Shown: positions 9,193-18,237 of the stretch, in pieces | Position numbering within the stretch: the first letter of the stretch is position 1 | Layout: each line of letters begins with the position of its first letter | Assembly: GCA_963701015.1 (NCBI GenBank) | Contig: OY969556.1 | Span: forward strand, 1,426,001-1,490,000 | DNA from: MFD09286-c1 sp963701015 | GTDB taxonomy: Bacteria; Bacteroidota; Bacteroidia; Bacteroidales; DTGW01 | Direction of reading: 5' to 3' | Length of the DNA: 64,000 bases | Made by a program: the position numbers and the translations under genes | Notes under the pieces: generated by a model | The model's database searches: none | What the model saw: the letters and a program-made list of their open reading frames with translations, nothing else | What the model was told of the DNA's origin: nothing

Positions 9193-12100
9193 ATGAAAGA
9201 AATACCTACTAATTTAAGCACCTTTAAATATTTTATACAAAATAAATTCCTTTTAACTGTTTTTCTTGTATTTATTTTTTTGTTACATATCAAGTCACAG
9301 GAAACCGATTTACATTTCAGCCATATAACAACTAATGAAGGACTTTCAAATAACTTTATTACTTGTATAAATCAGGATAAAATGGGTTTTATGTGGTTTG
9401 GAACCGATGAAGGTTTGAACCGCTATGATGGTTATTCGGTTAAAGTATTTAAAAAAATATTAGGTGATTCGTTAAGCATTGCTGATAATATAATTTATGA
9501 TATATGCACTGATTACCTCGATAATATTTGGGTGGGAACTCAAAATGGCATTTGTTATTTTAATTACGATAAAGAAAATTTTTCAACTTACATTCTTGAT
9601 CCAAAACGATTAAATATAAATACTGCTAATCGTGTAACCTCAATTAAAGTTGGCCCGGATAAATCATTGTATGCTTCAACCGAGATTGGTTTTATTTATA
9701 AATTTAATGAAAAAAATAAAATATTTGAAAAAGCGAGTTCACAAGTTAAGAATATTACCTGTTTTATTGTTGACGATCAAAATAATTTTTGGGCAGGAGG
9801 TACATCTGGCTTATATTATATAAACAATAAAAATGGGCATATTCAACATTTCGATTCAATAAATTTAAATACAAAAAAAGTATCAATAGGTGAGGTTTCA
9901 ACAATAATGGAAGAAGGAGATACCATTTGGATTGGGACTATTAAAGGGAAAATTTATAATGTATTTAAAAAAACAATGTTATTTAAAAGATTTGAATATG
10001 ATTTTGGGAACCCTTATTATATAGACAATATTGTTAAAGCACGAAACAAGCTATATTATATATCTACGACAGATGGTTTTTTTGTATATAATAAAGATAG
10101 CAAACAATGCATGTCATATAAATTTCAACAGAATAATCCTGGTGGATTAAATGGATTAGGAATTAAAATTATTTTTGAAGATAAACAAGGGAATATATGG
10201 GTTGGAACTGCACAAGATGGCATTAATCTTGCCACTCATGGAAAATTATTTCATAACCTTAATTTATTCAGTAAATATATTTCATTGGATATTGTTAATA
10301 TACATTCAATAATTGAAGATGATAAACATAACTTATGGCTTGGTTCTTTTACTAATGGTATTAATGTTATAAATACTGATACAAAACAAAAGAAACTTTT
10401 TCTTCATAATGATAATGATCCTGAAAGTCTTGCTTATGGTTCGGTTTATTCTATTTTTCAGGACAGTAAAAAAAATATTTGGGTTGGAGTTTATTTAGGA
10501 TTTCTTCAGAAATATAACACAGCTACAAATTCTTTTATATCATATCCATTTAATCCTGCTAAAGGAGAATATAGCGATGGTCACGATATACGGTCAATAA
10601 TTGAAGACGACAAGGGATATTTGTGGATTGCTTCAGCTGGTTTTGGTTTTAGTAAATTCGATCCTATAACTGCAAAATTTAAGCATTATAGACGTGATTA
10701 CACGACCCATAAACCAACCTTACCCGACGATTATGTTTTCCAGTTGTTATATGACCACAATAAAAAAATTTGGTTAGCTACACCTTCAGGATTATCTAAA
10801 TTCGATCCGGAAACAGAAACATATATAAATTATTACCATAATTCTAATGATTCAAATAGTTTATGCAATAATTTTATAACGGCTCTTTTTGAAGATTCAA
10901 ATCATCATTTATGGATTGGAACTACTTTTGGACTTGATTTGTTTGATGAACAAAAACAAAGCTTTGTACATTTTCATATCAAAAATGGTTTACCAAGCGA
11001 TAAAATAAAATCGATATTAGAAAATATACCTGGTGAATTATGGATAGGAACAAGTTATGGACTATCGTGTTTAAAATATAAATTTAATTCAATCAGTCAT
11101 AATTTAATTGCTCATTTTCGAAATTATAACAAATCAGACAATCTACAAGATAATCAATTTTGGGAAAGATCAGCCTATAAAACTAAATACGGACAATTGA
11201 TTTTTGGCGGTGAAAGCGGTATTGTTTTATTTAAACCTGATGAAATTGTTGATAATACTACAATTCCTGATGTATATATAACAGGTATAAAACTATTTAA
11301 TAAGCCTTTAGAAATTGGCCAATTCGATTCAATCCTTAAAAAGAATATAATTAAAACTAAATATATTACACTTAAATACAATCAAAATATATTTTCATTT
11401 GAATTTGTTGCAATTAATTATATAGCCAACAACAATAATAATTATGCCTATAAAATGGAAGGCTTTGACAAAGATTGGGATTATGTTGGAAATAAACATG
11501 AGGTTACCTATACAAATCTTGATCCGGGAGAATATACTTTTAAAGTTAAAGCTTCAAATAACGATGGTTATTGGAATAATAAAGGAGCAGCTATTAAACT
11601 TACTATACTTCCTCCTTTTTGGGCAACATGGTGGTTTAGATTATTAATTATATTAATTATTATTTCATTAATATTATCATTTTACTGGAATAGGGTTAGC
11701 TTTCTTAAAAATCAAAATGTTAAACTAGAGAAAAAAATAGATGAAAGAACTATTGAATTAACTGAAAAAAACAATTGGATACTTGCCCAAAACGAAGAAA
11801 TTACAAGTCAAAACGTAGAGATTTTTAATAAGAATGAAGAAATTCTTCAACAAAAAGAATTACTCGAAGAACAAAAAAGTAAAATTGAAATTGCATATAA
11901 TGAATTATCGCAATACAGGAATAAATTAGAAGAATTGGTTGAAGAAAGAACCAAGGAATTAATAATTGCTAAAGAAAAAGCGGAAGAAAGCGATAAATTA
12001 AAATCATCATTTTTAGCTAATTTATCTCATGAAATTCGAACGCCATTAAATTCAATAATTGGATTTAGTTTTTTAATATGCGATCCTCTTATTCAGCAGG

Positions 12101-13119
12101 AAGAAAAACTTAATTTTAAATCAATAATTGAACGGAGTAGCAATAACTTATTGAACTTGATTAATGATATTATTGATTTTTCAAAAATTGAAGCCGGATA
12201 TCTGGAAATTGTATATAAAAGAATTCCACTTATAAATATATTAAACTATGTAGAACAAATTTTTGAATTAGAAATAAAAAAACAACAATTTGAAAGAATT
12301 AGCAATCTTGATTTCAGATTAAATATTGACGAAAATGTAAAACAGTTAATTATTGAAACAGATGAAATTAGGGTTACTCAAATATTAACAAATTTAATTA
12401 GTAATGCTATAAAGTTTACTGAAAAAGGATATATTGAAGTTGGATGTAAATTAAATAATGGAGAAAATTCAATAGAGTTTTATATTAAAGATACAGGAAT
12501 TGGAATCAAAAAGGAAAATCAGGAAATTATTTTTAATAGATTTCGAAAACTGGAAGATGATAACAAAACTTTATACAGAGGCGCTGGTTTAGGATTATCT
12601 ATATCAAAGCATTTAATTGACCTTTTGGGTGGTAAAATTTGGGTTAATTCATCAACTGGTGAAGGGGCAACGTTTATATTTACAATTCCATATAAAAATA
12701 TTGATGCAGAAATAAATACAGAAATTAAAAAGTTAAATACACAATCAATTGATTTTAAGAAAGAATTAATTCTGGTTGCTGAAGACGACTATTCCAATTT
12801 TAGATATATTGAAAAATTACTTGAAAAGGCCAATGCAAAAATCTTACATGCCTCAAATGGATTAGAAGTAATTGAAATTATGGAGAAAAATCCTTTGGTG
12901 AAAATTATTTTAATGGATATTAAAATGCCCGAAATGAATGGTATTGAAGCAATGTTAGAATTGAAAAAAAGAAATATTACAATTCCGGTTATAGCGCAAA
13001 CTGCTTATGCTTTTTCAAATGAATTGAAACAAATTACCGAAGCCGGATTTGTTGAATACATTATTAAACCCTTGAACCCAACTATATTATATCAAATGCT
13101 AATAAAGTATTTAAAATAA
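9193..13119 (+). CDS. Hybrid two-component sensor kinase (propeller / Y_Y_Y / HK / receiver)
   Basis: A 1308-residue inner-membrane sensor. After an N-terminal hydrophobic signal/anchor (about 15-35), residues 40-690 hold Reg_prop propeller blades (for example DKMGFMWFGTDEGLNRYDG and GNIWVGTAQDGINL). A Y_Y_Y domain follows (about 720-805, KMEGFDKDWDYVGN), then a transmembrane helix (about 812-838), a long coiled coil (about 845-935), a HisKA domain with the phospho-accepting His in NLSHEIRTPLN (about 945), a HATPase (DTGIGI near 1100, GAGLGLSI) and a receiver domain with EDD, Asp in LMDIKMPEMNG (about 1240), Thr in AQTAYA and Lys in IIKP. Unlike classical HTCS proteins it lacks a C-terminal AraC-type DNA-binding domain, so it must pass phosphate to, or act through, another protein. 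The signal is probably an exported ligand, by analogy only. A close paralogue follows after 59 bp. Confidence 0.9.
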   Translation: MKEIPTNLSTFKYFIQNKFLLTVFLVFIFLLHIKSQETDLHFSHITTNEGLSNNFITCINQDKMGFMWFGTDEGLNRYDGYSVKVFKKILGDSLSIADNIIYDICTDYLDNIWVGTQNGICYFNYDKENFSTYILDPKRLNINTANRVTSIKVGPDKSLYASTEIGFIYKFNEKNKIFEKASSQVKNITCFIVDDQNNFWAGGTSGLYYINNKNGHIQHFDSINLNTKKVSIGEVSTIMEEGDTIWIGTIKGKIYNVFKKTMLFKRFEYDFGNPYYIDNIVKARNKLYYISTTDGFFVYNKDSKQCMSYKFQQNNPGGLNGLGIKIIFEDKQGNIWVGTAQDGINLATHGKLFHNLNLFSKYISLDIVNIHSIIEDDKHNLWLGSFTNGINVINTDTKQKKLFLHNDNDPESLAYGSVYSIFQDSKKNIWVGVYLGFLQKYNTATNSFISYPFNPAKGEYSDGHDIRSIIEDDKGYLWIASAGFGFSKFDPITAKFKHYRRDYTTHKPTLPDDYVFQLLYDHNKKIWLATPSGLSKFDPETETYINYYHNSNDSNSLCNNFITALFEDSNHHLWIGTTFGLDLFDEQKQSFVHFHIKNGLPSDKIKSILENIPGELWIGTSYGLSCLKYKFNSISHNLIAHFRNYNKSDNLQDNQFWERSAYKTKYGQLIFGGESGIVLFKPDEIVDNTTIPDVYITGIKLFNKPLEIGQFDSILKKNIIKTKYITLKYNQNIFSFEFVAINYIANNNNNYAYKMEGFDKDWDYVGNKHEVTYTNLDPGEYTFKVKASNNDGYWNNKGAAIKLTILPPFWATWWFRLLIILIIISLILSFYWNRVSFLKNQNVKLEKKIDERTIELTEKNNWILAQNEEITSQNVEIFNKNEEILQQKELLEEQKSKIEIAYNELSQYRNKLEELVEERTKELIIAKEKAEESDKLKSSFLANLSHEIRTPLNSIIGFSFLICDPLIQQEEKLNFKSIIERSSNNLLNLINDIIDFSKIEAGYLEIVYKRIPLINILNYVEQIFELEIKKQQFERISNLDFRLNIDENVKQLIIETDEIRVTQILTNLISNAIKFTEKGYIEVGCKLNNGENSIEFYIKDTGIGIKKENQEIIFNRFRKLEDDNKTLYRGAGLGLSISKHLIDLLGGKIWVNSSTGEGATFIFTIPYKNIDAEINTEIKKLNTQSIDFKKELILVAEDDYSNFRYIEKLLEKANAKILHASNGLEVIEIMEKNPLVKIILMDIKMPEMNGIEAMLELKKRNITIPVIAQTAYAFSNELKQITEAGFVEYIIKPLNPTILYQMLIKYLK
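11754..12014 (+). repeat. 261-bp direct repeat, copy 1 (kinase coiled coil)
   Basis: This segment is identical, base for base on inspection, to 15743-16003 in the next gene. It encodes the coiled coil and the entry into HisKA. Flanking sequence outside the block diverges at both synonymous and non-synonymous positions. Confidence 0.92.
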
Positions 13120-13178
13120 TTCAAAACTTATTTTTATTTTGTATCTTTCTGTTCTAAAAGTATTATGAAATACAATAT

Positions 13179-16100
13179 ATGATTAGGTTATTAATTAAAA
13201 TATTTAATACTGTTTTAATCTGTTTCATTTTCTCAAATGCTATTTTTTCAAATACTAACTATTATAAATTTTATAATATTGGACGTAATGATGGATTGTC
13301 GCAAAGTACAGTAAACAGTATTATAAAGGATAGTTTAGGGTTTATGTGGTTTGGGACAAATGATGGTCTTAACCGTTATAATGGTATTGATTTTAAATGT
13401 TACAGATATGAAACTGATAATCCGAATAGCTTAAATATTGGCCGGATTACATGTTTATTTATTGACAATAACAAAGATTTATGGGTATCAACTGACCAGG
13501 GAGGACTCAATTATTATCAAAAAGATAAGGATAATTTTATAAGGTACCATTATTCGTTTGATGATACAAAAACTATTTCAACAAATGATATTAGGGCAAT
13601 ACTTGAAAATAATAATAATGAATTAATTCTGGCAACATTTGGTGATGGTATTTTGCTATTCAATAAAAGCACTCATAAGTTTAGTAAGTTAGCTTCAAAA
13701 TATATCGAATATCAATGTATGACTTTTGATAGTTCTGGTGATTTAATTACCGGATCTACATCAGGTGTTGAATTATTTCCAAAATTAAAATATTCAACAG
13801 AAAATGTTAAATCACAAAGTATATCGAAATTTGCTGGTTATGATATATTGGCTTTATATACTGATGATAAAGACCAATTATGGATAGGGACATATAGTCA
13901 TGGCGCTTTTGCTTATAATTTAGAATCATATAGTACTATATCATATTCTACCAACTCAATACCTCAATATAGGATTGGGCATAAGATTATTCGTTCATTT
14001 GTTAAAATGAATAATTCAATTTGGATTGGTACCGGTGGTGGTGGAATATTTCAGGTTGGCCCAAAAATGAATATTATAGGCTCAATTAATAATATATTAA
14101 ATAATTCATATAGTTTACATTCTGATATTATTTATTGTTTTTATAATGATGATAATAATAATTTATGGATTGGAACTTATAATTCTGGCATCGATATTTT
14201 ATTTGACTGCAAGGATAAATTTAAACATATAAAGAGTTTTGGTGAACCTGATAATATATCAAATAATAAGGTTCTTTCAATATTGGAAGACAAAGAAGGA
14301 TATATTTGGGTTGGAACTGATGGAGGAGGATTAAACAAATTCAATCCTATTGATAATAATTTTGTTCATTATAAGAACGATCCAAATAATTCAACTTCCA
14401 TTAGTGGTAATGTTGTTAAGTCCTTATTAGTTGATCATTTAGGTAATTTATGGGTTGGGACATTTAATGAAGGATTAAATTTATTTAATTCTAAAAATGG
14501 AACATTTAAAAAGTTTTATCATAGTAATTCTGACTCGAACACAATAGCATCAAACCTTGTTTGGGATATGGCAGAAGATAAAAATGGAATAATATGGATT
14601 GCTACCTTAAATTCTGGAGTTGATTCCTATAACCCATATACAAATCATTTTACGCATTATAAGCATCACGAAAATGATTCTTTAAGCCTTGTAGACAATA
14701 ATGTTTCAGTGGTTAAAATTGATAAAATTGGTAATGTTTGGATTGGTACTGAATATGGTGGAATTTCAGTTTTAAATAAAGGTTTTGGAACAAAATTTAC
14801 AGATTATAAACATTCCGATAGAATTAAAAATTCTTTGAGTAGTAATCAGGTATGTGCAATTTTTCCTGATTCAAAAGGAAATATATGGATTGGCACTCTT
14901 GGTGGCGGTATAAATATTTTTAACAATAAGACAAATGATTTTAAATTCATAAATAAGAAGAAAGGGTTACCTAGTGATTTAATATATGCTTTTCTTGAAG
15001 ATAAGAATGGGGATATGTGGGTGAGTTCAAATAATGGATTGTCTGAAATTAAAAATACAATTTTGGAATTCACATATCCACAAATAATTAACTTTAGTAC
15101 AAGTGATGGTTTGCAAAGCAACGAATTTAATCCTCAATCGGCTTGCAAGGCCAGAAATGAAACAATGTATTTTGGTGGAAATAACGGGATAAATTTTTTC
15201 AAAGCCGATCAAATGAAATACAACACTGTAATACCTTCTGTGGTATTAACCGATTTTTTAATATATAACAAGCATTCAAATTATGGAGACATGGGATCTC
15301 CTTTGAAAAAATCTATATTATACGCTCATCAAATTGTTTTAAATTTTCAGCAACGTGTTTTTAGTTTTCGTTTTGCTGCTCTCAATTTTGTTAGTCCCGA
15401 CAAAAATAATTATGCGTATAAACTTGAAGGCTTTGATAAAGATTGGAATTATGTTGGCAATAAGCATGAAGCAACTTATACCAATCTTGACCCCGGAGAA
15501 TATATATTTAATGTTAAAGCTTCGAATAATGATGGTTATTGGAATAATAAAGGCACAACTATAAAAATAATAATTTTACCACCATTCTGGAAAACATGGT
15601 GGTTCAGGGCTTTCGTTATACTTGTCTTGATAACTTTGATATTGTCTTATTACTGGATAAGAGTAAAATTTCTTCAAAATCAAAATATTGTACTTGAAAG
15701 AAAGATAGAGGAACGGACCAGGGAATTGTCAGATGTTAATAATGAATTAACTGAAAAAAACAATTGGATACTTGCCCAAAACGAAGAAATTACAAGTCAA
15801 AACGTAGAGATTTTTAATAAGAATGAAGAAATTCTTCAACAAAAAGAATTACTCGAAGAACAAAAAAGTAAAATTGAAATTGCATATAATGAATTATCGC
15901 AATACAGGAATAAATTAGAAGAATTGGTTGAAGAAAGAACCAAGGAATTAATAATTGCTAAAGAAAAAGCGGAAGAAAGCGATAAATTAAAATCATCATT
16001 TTTGGCTAATTTATCACATGAAATTCGAACGCCATTAAATTCTATAATTGGATTTAGTTTTTTAATATGCGATCCTCTTATTCAGCAGGAAGAAAGACTT

Positions 16101-17108
16101 AATTTTAAATCAATTATTGAACGGAGCAGTAATAGCTTGTTAAATTTAATAAATGATATAATCGATTTTTCGAAAATTGAAGCTGGGCATATTGATATAT
16201 TTATAAAAAGTAACCCATTGATTAAAATAATTAATGATATTGAAGATATATATGAATATGAAATAAAAAAACAACAGTTTAGTAAGGAAAACAAACTCGA
16301 TTTTAGACTAAATATTGATGAAAAAGATAAACAATTAATAATTGAAACAGATGAAATTAGAGTTACTCAAATATTAACAAATTTAATTAGTAATGCCATA
16401 AAATTTACGGAACAAGGTTATATTGAAGTAGGTTGCAGTTTAAAAAGTTCTGAAAATTTAATTGAGTTTTATGTTAAGGATACTGGAATTGGAATAAAGG
16501 AAGAAGATCAGGAAATAATTTTTCAACGATTCAGAAAGCTTGAAGATGACAATTCAACTTTATATAGAGGCGCTGGTTTAGGTCTATCTATTTCAAAACA
16601 TTTAGTCGAACTCTTAGGTGGTAAAATTTGGGTTAATTCATCACCTGGGAAAGGTTCAACTTTTCGATTTACTATTCCATATTTTTATATTGAAGCATTG
16701 CCCAAAGCTGAAATTAAAAAGAAAAATAAGAATACGATTGATTTAAACAACGATCTTATTCTTGTTGCAGAAGACGACTATTCTAATTTTCAGTATATTG
16801 AAAAATTACTTGAAAAGGCAAATGCACAAATTATACATGCCTCAAACGGAAAAGAGGTGATAAATTTTGTCATAAATAATCCTGAAATTAAAATAATTTT
16901 AATGGATATTAAAATGCCTGAAATGAATGGAATTGAGTCATTATTAGAATTAAAAAAAAGAAATTATACAATTCCGGTAATTGCACAAACTGCATATGCG
17001 TTTTCTGACGAACTTAAACAAATAATTGAAGCTGGATTTGTTGATTATATTATCAAGCCTATTAACCCCAATGAATTATTTCAATTATTAATGAAATATC
17101 ATTCATAA
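13179..17108 (+). CDS. Hybrid two-component sensor kinase, tandem paralogue
   Basis: 1309 residues with the same architecture as the preceding gene: N-terminal hydrophobic segment (about 3-24), Reg_prop blades (about 35-690, for example GYIWVGTDGGGLNKF), Y_Y_Y domain (KLEGFDKDWNYVGNKHEATYTNLDPGEY), transmembrane helix (about 805-830), coiled coil, HisKA with NLSHEIRTPLN, HATPase (DTGIGI, GAGLGLSI) and receiver (AEDDYSNF, LMDIKMPEMNG, AQTAYA, IIKP). All key His, Asn and Asp residues are present. The propellers of the two proteins differ clearly, while the cytoplasmic parts are close. This suggests duplication followed by sensor divergence, with kinase regions kept similar by conversion. There is no DNA-binding output domain. 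The start ATG lies 59 bp after the previous stop, so co-transcription is likely. Confidence 0.9.
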   Translation: MIRLLIKIFNTVLICFIFSNAIFSNTNYYKFYNIGRNDGLSQSTVNSIIKDSLGFMWFGTNDGLNRYNGIDFKCYRYETDNPNSLNIGRITCLFIDNNKDLWVSTDQGGLNYYQKDKDNFIRYHYSFDDTKTISTNDIRAILENNNNELILATFGDGILLFNKSTHKFSKLASKYIEYQCMTFDSSGDLITGSTSGVELFPKLKYSTENVKSQSISKFAGYDILALYTDDKDQLWIGTYSHGAFAYNLESYSTISYSTNSIPQYRIGHKIIRSFVKMNNSIWIGTGGGGIFQVGPKMNIIGSINNILNNSYSLHSDIIYCFYNDDNNNLWIGTYNSGIDILFDCKDKFKHIKSFGEPDNISNNKVLSILEDKEGYIWVGTDGGGLNKFNPIDNNFVHYKNDPNNSTSISGNVVKSLLVDHLGNLWVGTFNEGLNLFNSKNGTFKKFYHSNSDSNTIASNLVWDMAEDKNGIIWIATLNSGVDSYNPYTNHFTHYKHHENDSLSLVDNNVSVVKIDKIGNVWIGTEYGGISVLNKGFGTKFTDYKHSDRIKNSLSSNQVCAIFPDSKGNIWIGTLGGGINIFNNKTNDFKFINKKKGLPSDLIYAFLEDKNGDMWVSSNNGLSEIKNTILEFTYPQIINFSTSDGLQSNEFNPQSACKARNETMYFGGNNGINFFKADQMKYNTVIPSVVLTDFLIYNKHSNYGDMGSPLKKSILYAHQIVLNFQQRVFSFRFAALNFVSPDKNNYAYKLEGFDKDWNYVGNKHEATYTNLDPGEYIFNVKASNNDGYWNNKGTTIKIIILPPFWKTWWFRAFVILVLITLILSYYWIRVKFLQNQNIVLERKIEERTRELSDVNNELTEKNNWILAQNEEITSQNVEIFNKNEEILQQKELLEEQKSKIEIAYNELSQYRNKLEELVEERTKELIIAKEKAEESDKLKSSFLANLSHEIRTPLNSIIGFSFLICDPLIQQEERLNFKSIIERSSNSLLNLINDIIDFSKIEAGHIDIFIKSNPLIKIINDIEDIYEYEIKKQQFSKENKLDFRLNIDEKDKQLIIETDEIRVTQILTNLISNAIKFTEQGYIEVGCSLKSSENLIEFYVKDTGIGIKEEDQEIIFQRFRKLEDDNSTLYRGAGLGLSISKHLVELLGGKIWVNSSPGKGSTFRFTIPYFYIEALPKAEIKKKNKNTIDLNNDLILVAEDDYSNFQYIEKLLEKANAQIIHASNGKEVINFVINNPEIKIILMDIKMPEMNGIESLLELKKRNYTIPVIAQTAYAFSDELKQIIEAGFVDYIIKPINPNELFQLLMKYHS
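15743..16003 (+). repeat. 261-bp direct repeat, copy 2 (kinase coiled coil)
   Basis: The partner of 11754-12014 at a constant offset of 3989 bases. Identity begins at TGAATTAACTG and ends where copy 1 has TTTTAGC and copy 2 has TTTTGGC. Beyond the right edge about 95 further bases remain nearly identical, with scattered changes. Confidence 0.92.
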
Positions 17109-17195
17109 AAATAGCAATTAATGAAATTACATTATTTTTAAACCTTTATAAAGTTTTGATTGTTATTTTAAAAGTTGAATATAAAATTTTGATGA

Positions 17196-18068
17196 ATGAG
17201 CGTATTGGTTAATAAGGATTCAAGGGTAATCATACAGGGGTTTACGGGAAAAGAAGGTTCTTTTCATGCTGGTCAAATGATTGAATATGGTACTAATGTT
17301 GTTGGAGGTGTAACGCCTGGGAAGGGTGGAAGTAAACATTTGGAAAAACCCGTATTCGATAGTGTTTATGAAGCACGCAAATCAGCTGGAGCAAATGTTT
17401 CAATAATATTTGTACCGCCAGCCTACGCTGCCGATGCAATTATGGAAGCTGCCGAGGAAGGAATTGAATTAATAATTGCTATTACGGAAGGTATTCCGGT
17501 TAGCGATATGATCAAGGTCAAATCATTTTTAAGCGATAAAAAAGTTCGGCTTATTGGTCCAAATTGCCCTGGTGTTATTACGCCTGGTGAAGCAAAAGTT
17601 GGAATTATGCCTGGTTTTATTCATAAACCTGGAAGTATTGGAATTATTTCACGGTCCGGTACTTTAACTTATGAATCAGTATTTCAAATTACACAAGCAG
17701 GTCTTGGTCAATCAACCTGCATTGGAATTGGAGGCGATCCAATTGTTGGAACACCAACCATTGAAGCTGTTAAATTATTGATGAACGATCTGGCCACTGA
17801 AGGTATTATTATGATAGGTGAAATTGGTGGAAGTATGGAAAGTGATGCTGCACAATGGATTAAGGATAATGGAACTAAACCGGTTGTTGGTTTTATTGCA
17901 GGTCAAACTGCACCTAAGGGCAGAAGGATGGGACATGCAGGAGCTATAATTGGAGGTAAAGAAGATACCGCAGCAGCAAAAATGGAATTTATGAAAACTT
18001 GTGGTATTCATGTGGTTCAGTCGCCTGCTGATATTGGAAATACTATGGTTAAAGTGCTAAAAAAATAA
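17196..18068 (+). CDS. sucD: Succinyl-CoA ligase, alpha subunit
   Basis: 290 residues, the usual family length. SucD carries the CoA-binding domain and the phospho-histidine of succinyl-CoA synthetase, which links succinyl-CoA cleavage to NTP formation in the TCA cycle. The CoA-binding Rossmann region begins VIIQGFTGKEGSFHAGQMIEYGT, the ligase domain contains GPNCPGVITPGE, and the active His lies in MGHAGAIIGG (about 247). The beta subunit gene sucC is not adjacent, as is common in Bacteroidota. The spacer to the preceding kinase is 87 bp and shows no hairpin. Confidence 0.96.
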   Translation: MSVLVNKDSRVIIQGFTGKEGSFHAGQMIEYGTNVVGGVTPGKGGSKHLEKPVFDSVYEARKSAGANVSIIFVPPAYAADAIMEAAEEGIELIIAITEGIPVSDMIKVKSFLSDKKVRLIGPNCPGVITPGEAKVGIMPGFIHKPGSIGIISRSGTLTYESVFQITQAGLGQSTCIGIGGDPIVGTPTIEAVKLLMNDLATEGIIMIGEIGGSMESDAAQWIKDNGTKPVVGFIAGQTAPKGRRMGHAGAIIGGKEDTAAAKMEFMKTCGIHVVQSPADIGNTMVKVLKK

Positions 18069-18237
18069 ATGCCATTTATATTTACAAAAATATGTAATTG
18101 GTAATCTCTCAACTTATTAACAAAATCATGTTAATTAAATTATTATTGATCAAAATTTCTGTCACTCAATAATAACTAACTTTACTTCGTTATTAAATAA
18201 ATGAATTTTGCCATATTCAATTATAAATTACGCAAAC

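Noticed and set aside
9193..17108. A polysaccharide utilisation locus around the hybrid kinases
   Set aside because: No SusC/SusD pair or glycoside hydrolase is adjacent; the flanks are mnmE and sucD.
18208..18237. TTG at 18208 as the start of the TPR gene
   Set aside because: The ATG at 18238 begins directly at a clean signal peptide; the extra ten residues would bury it.
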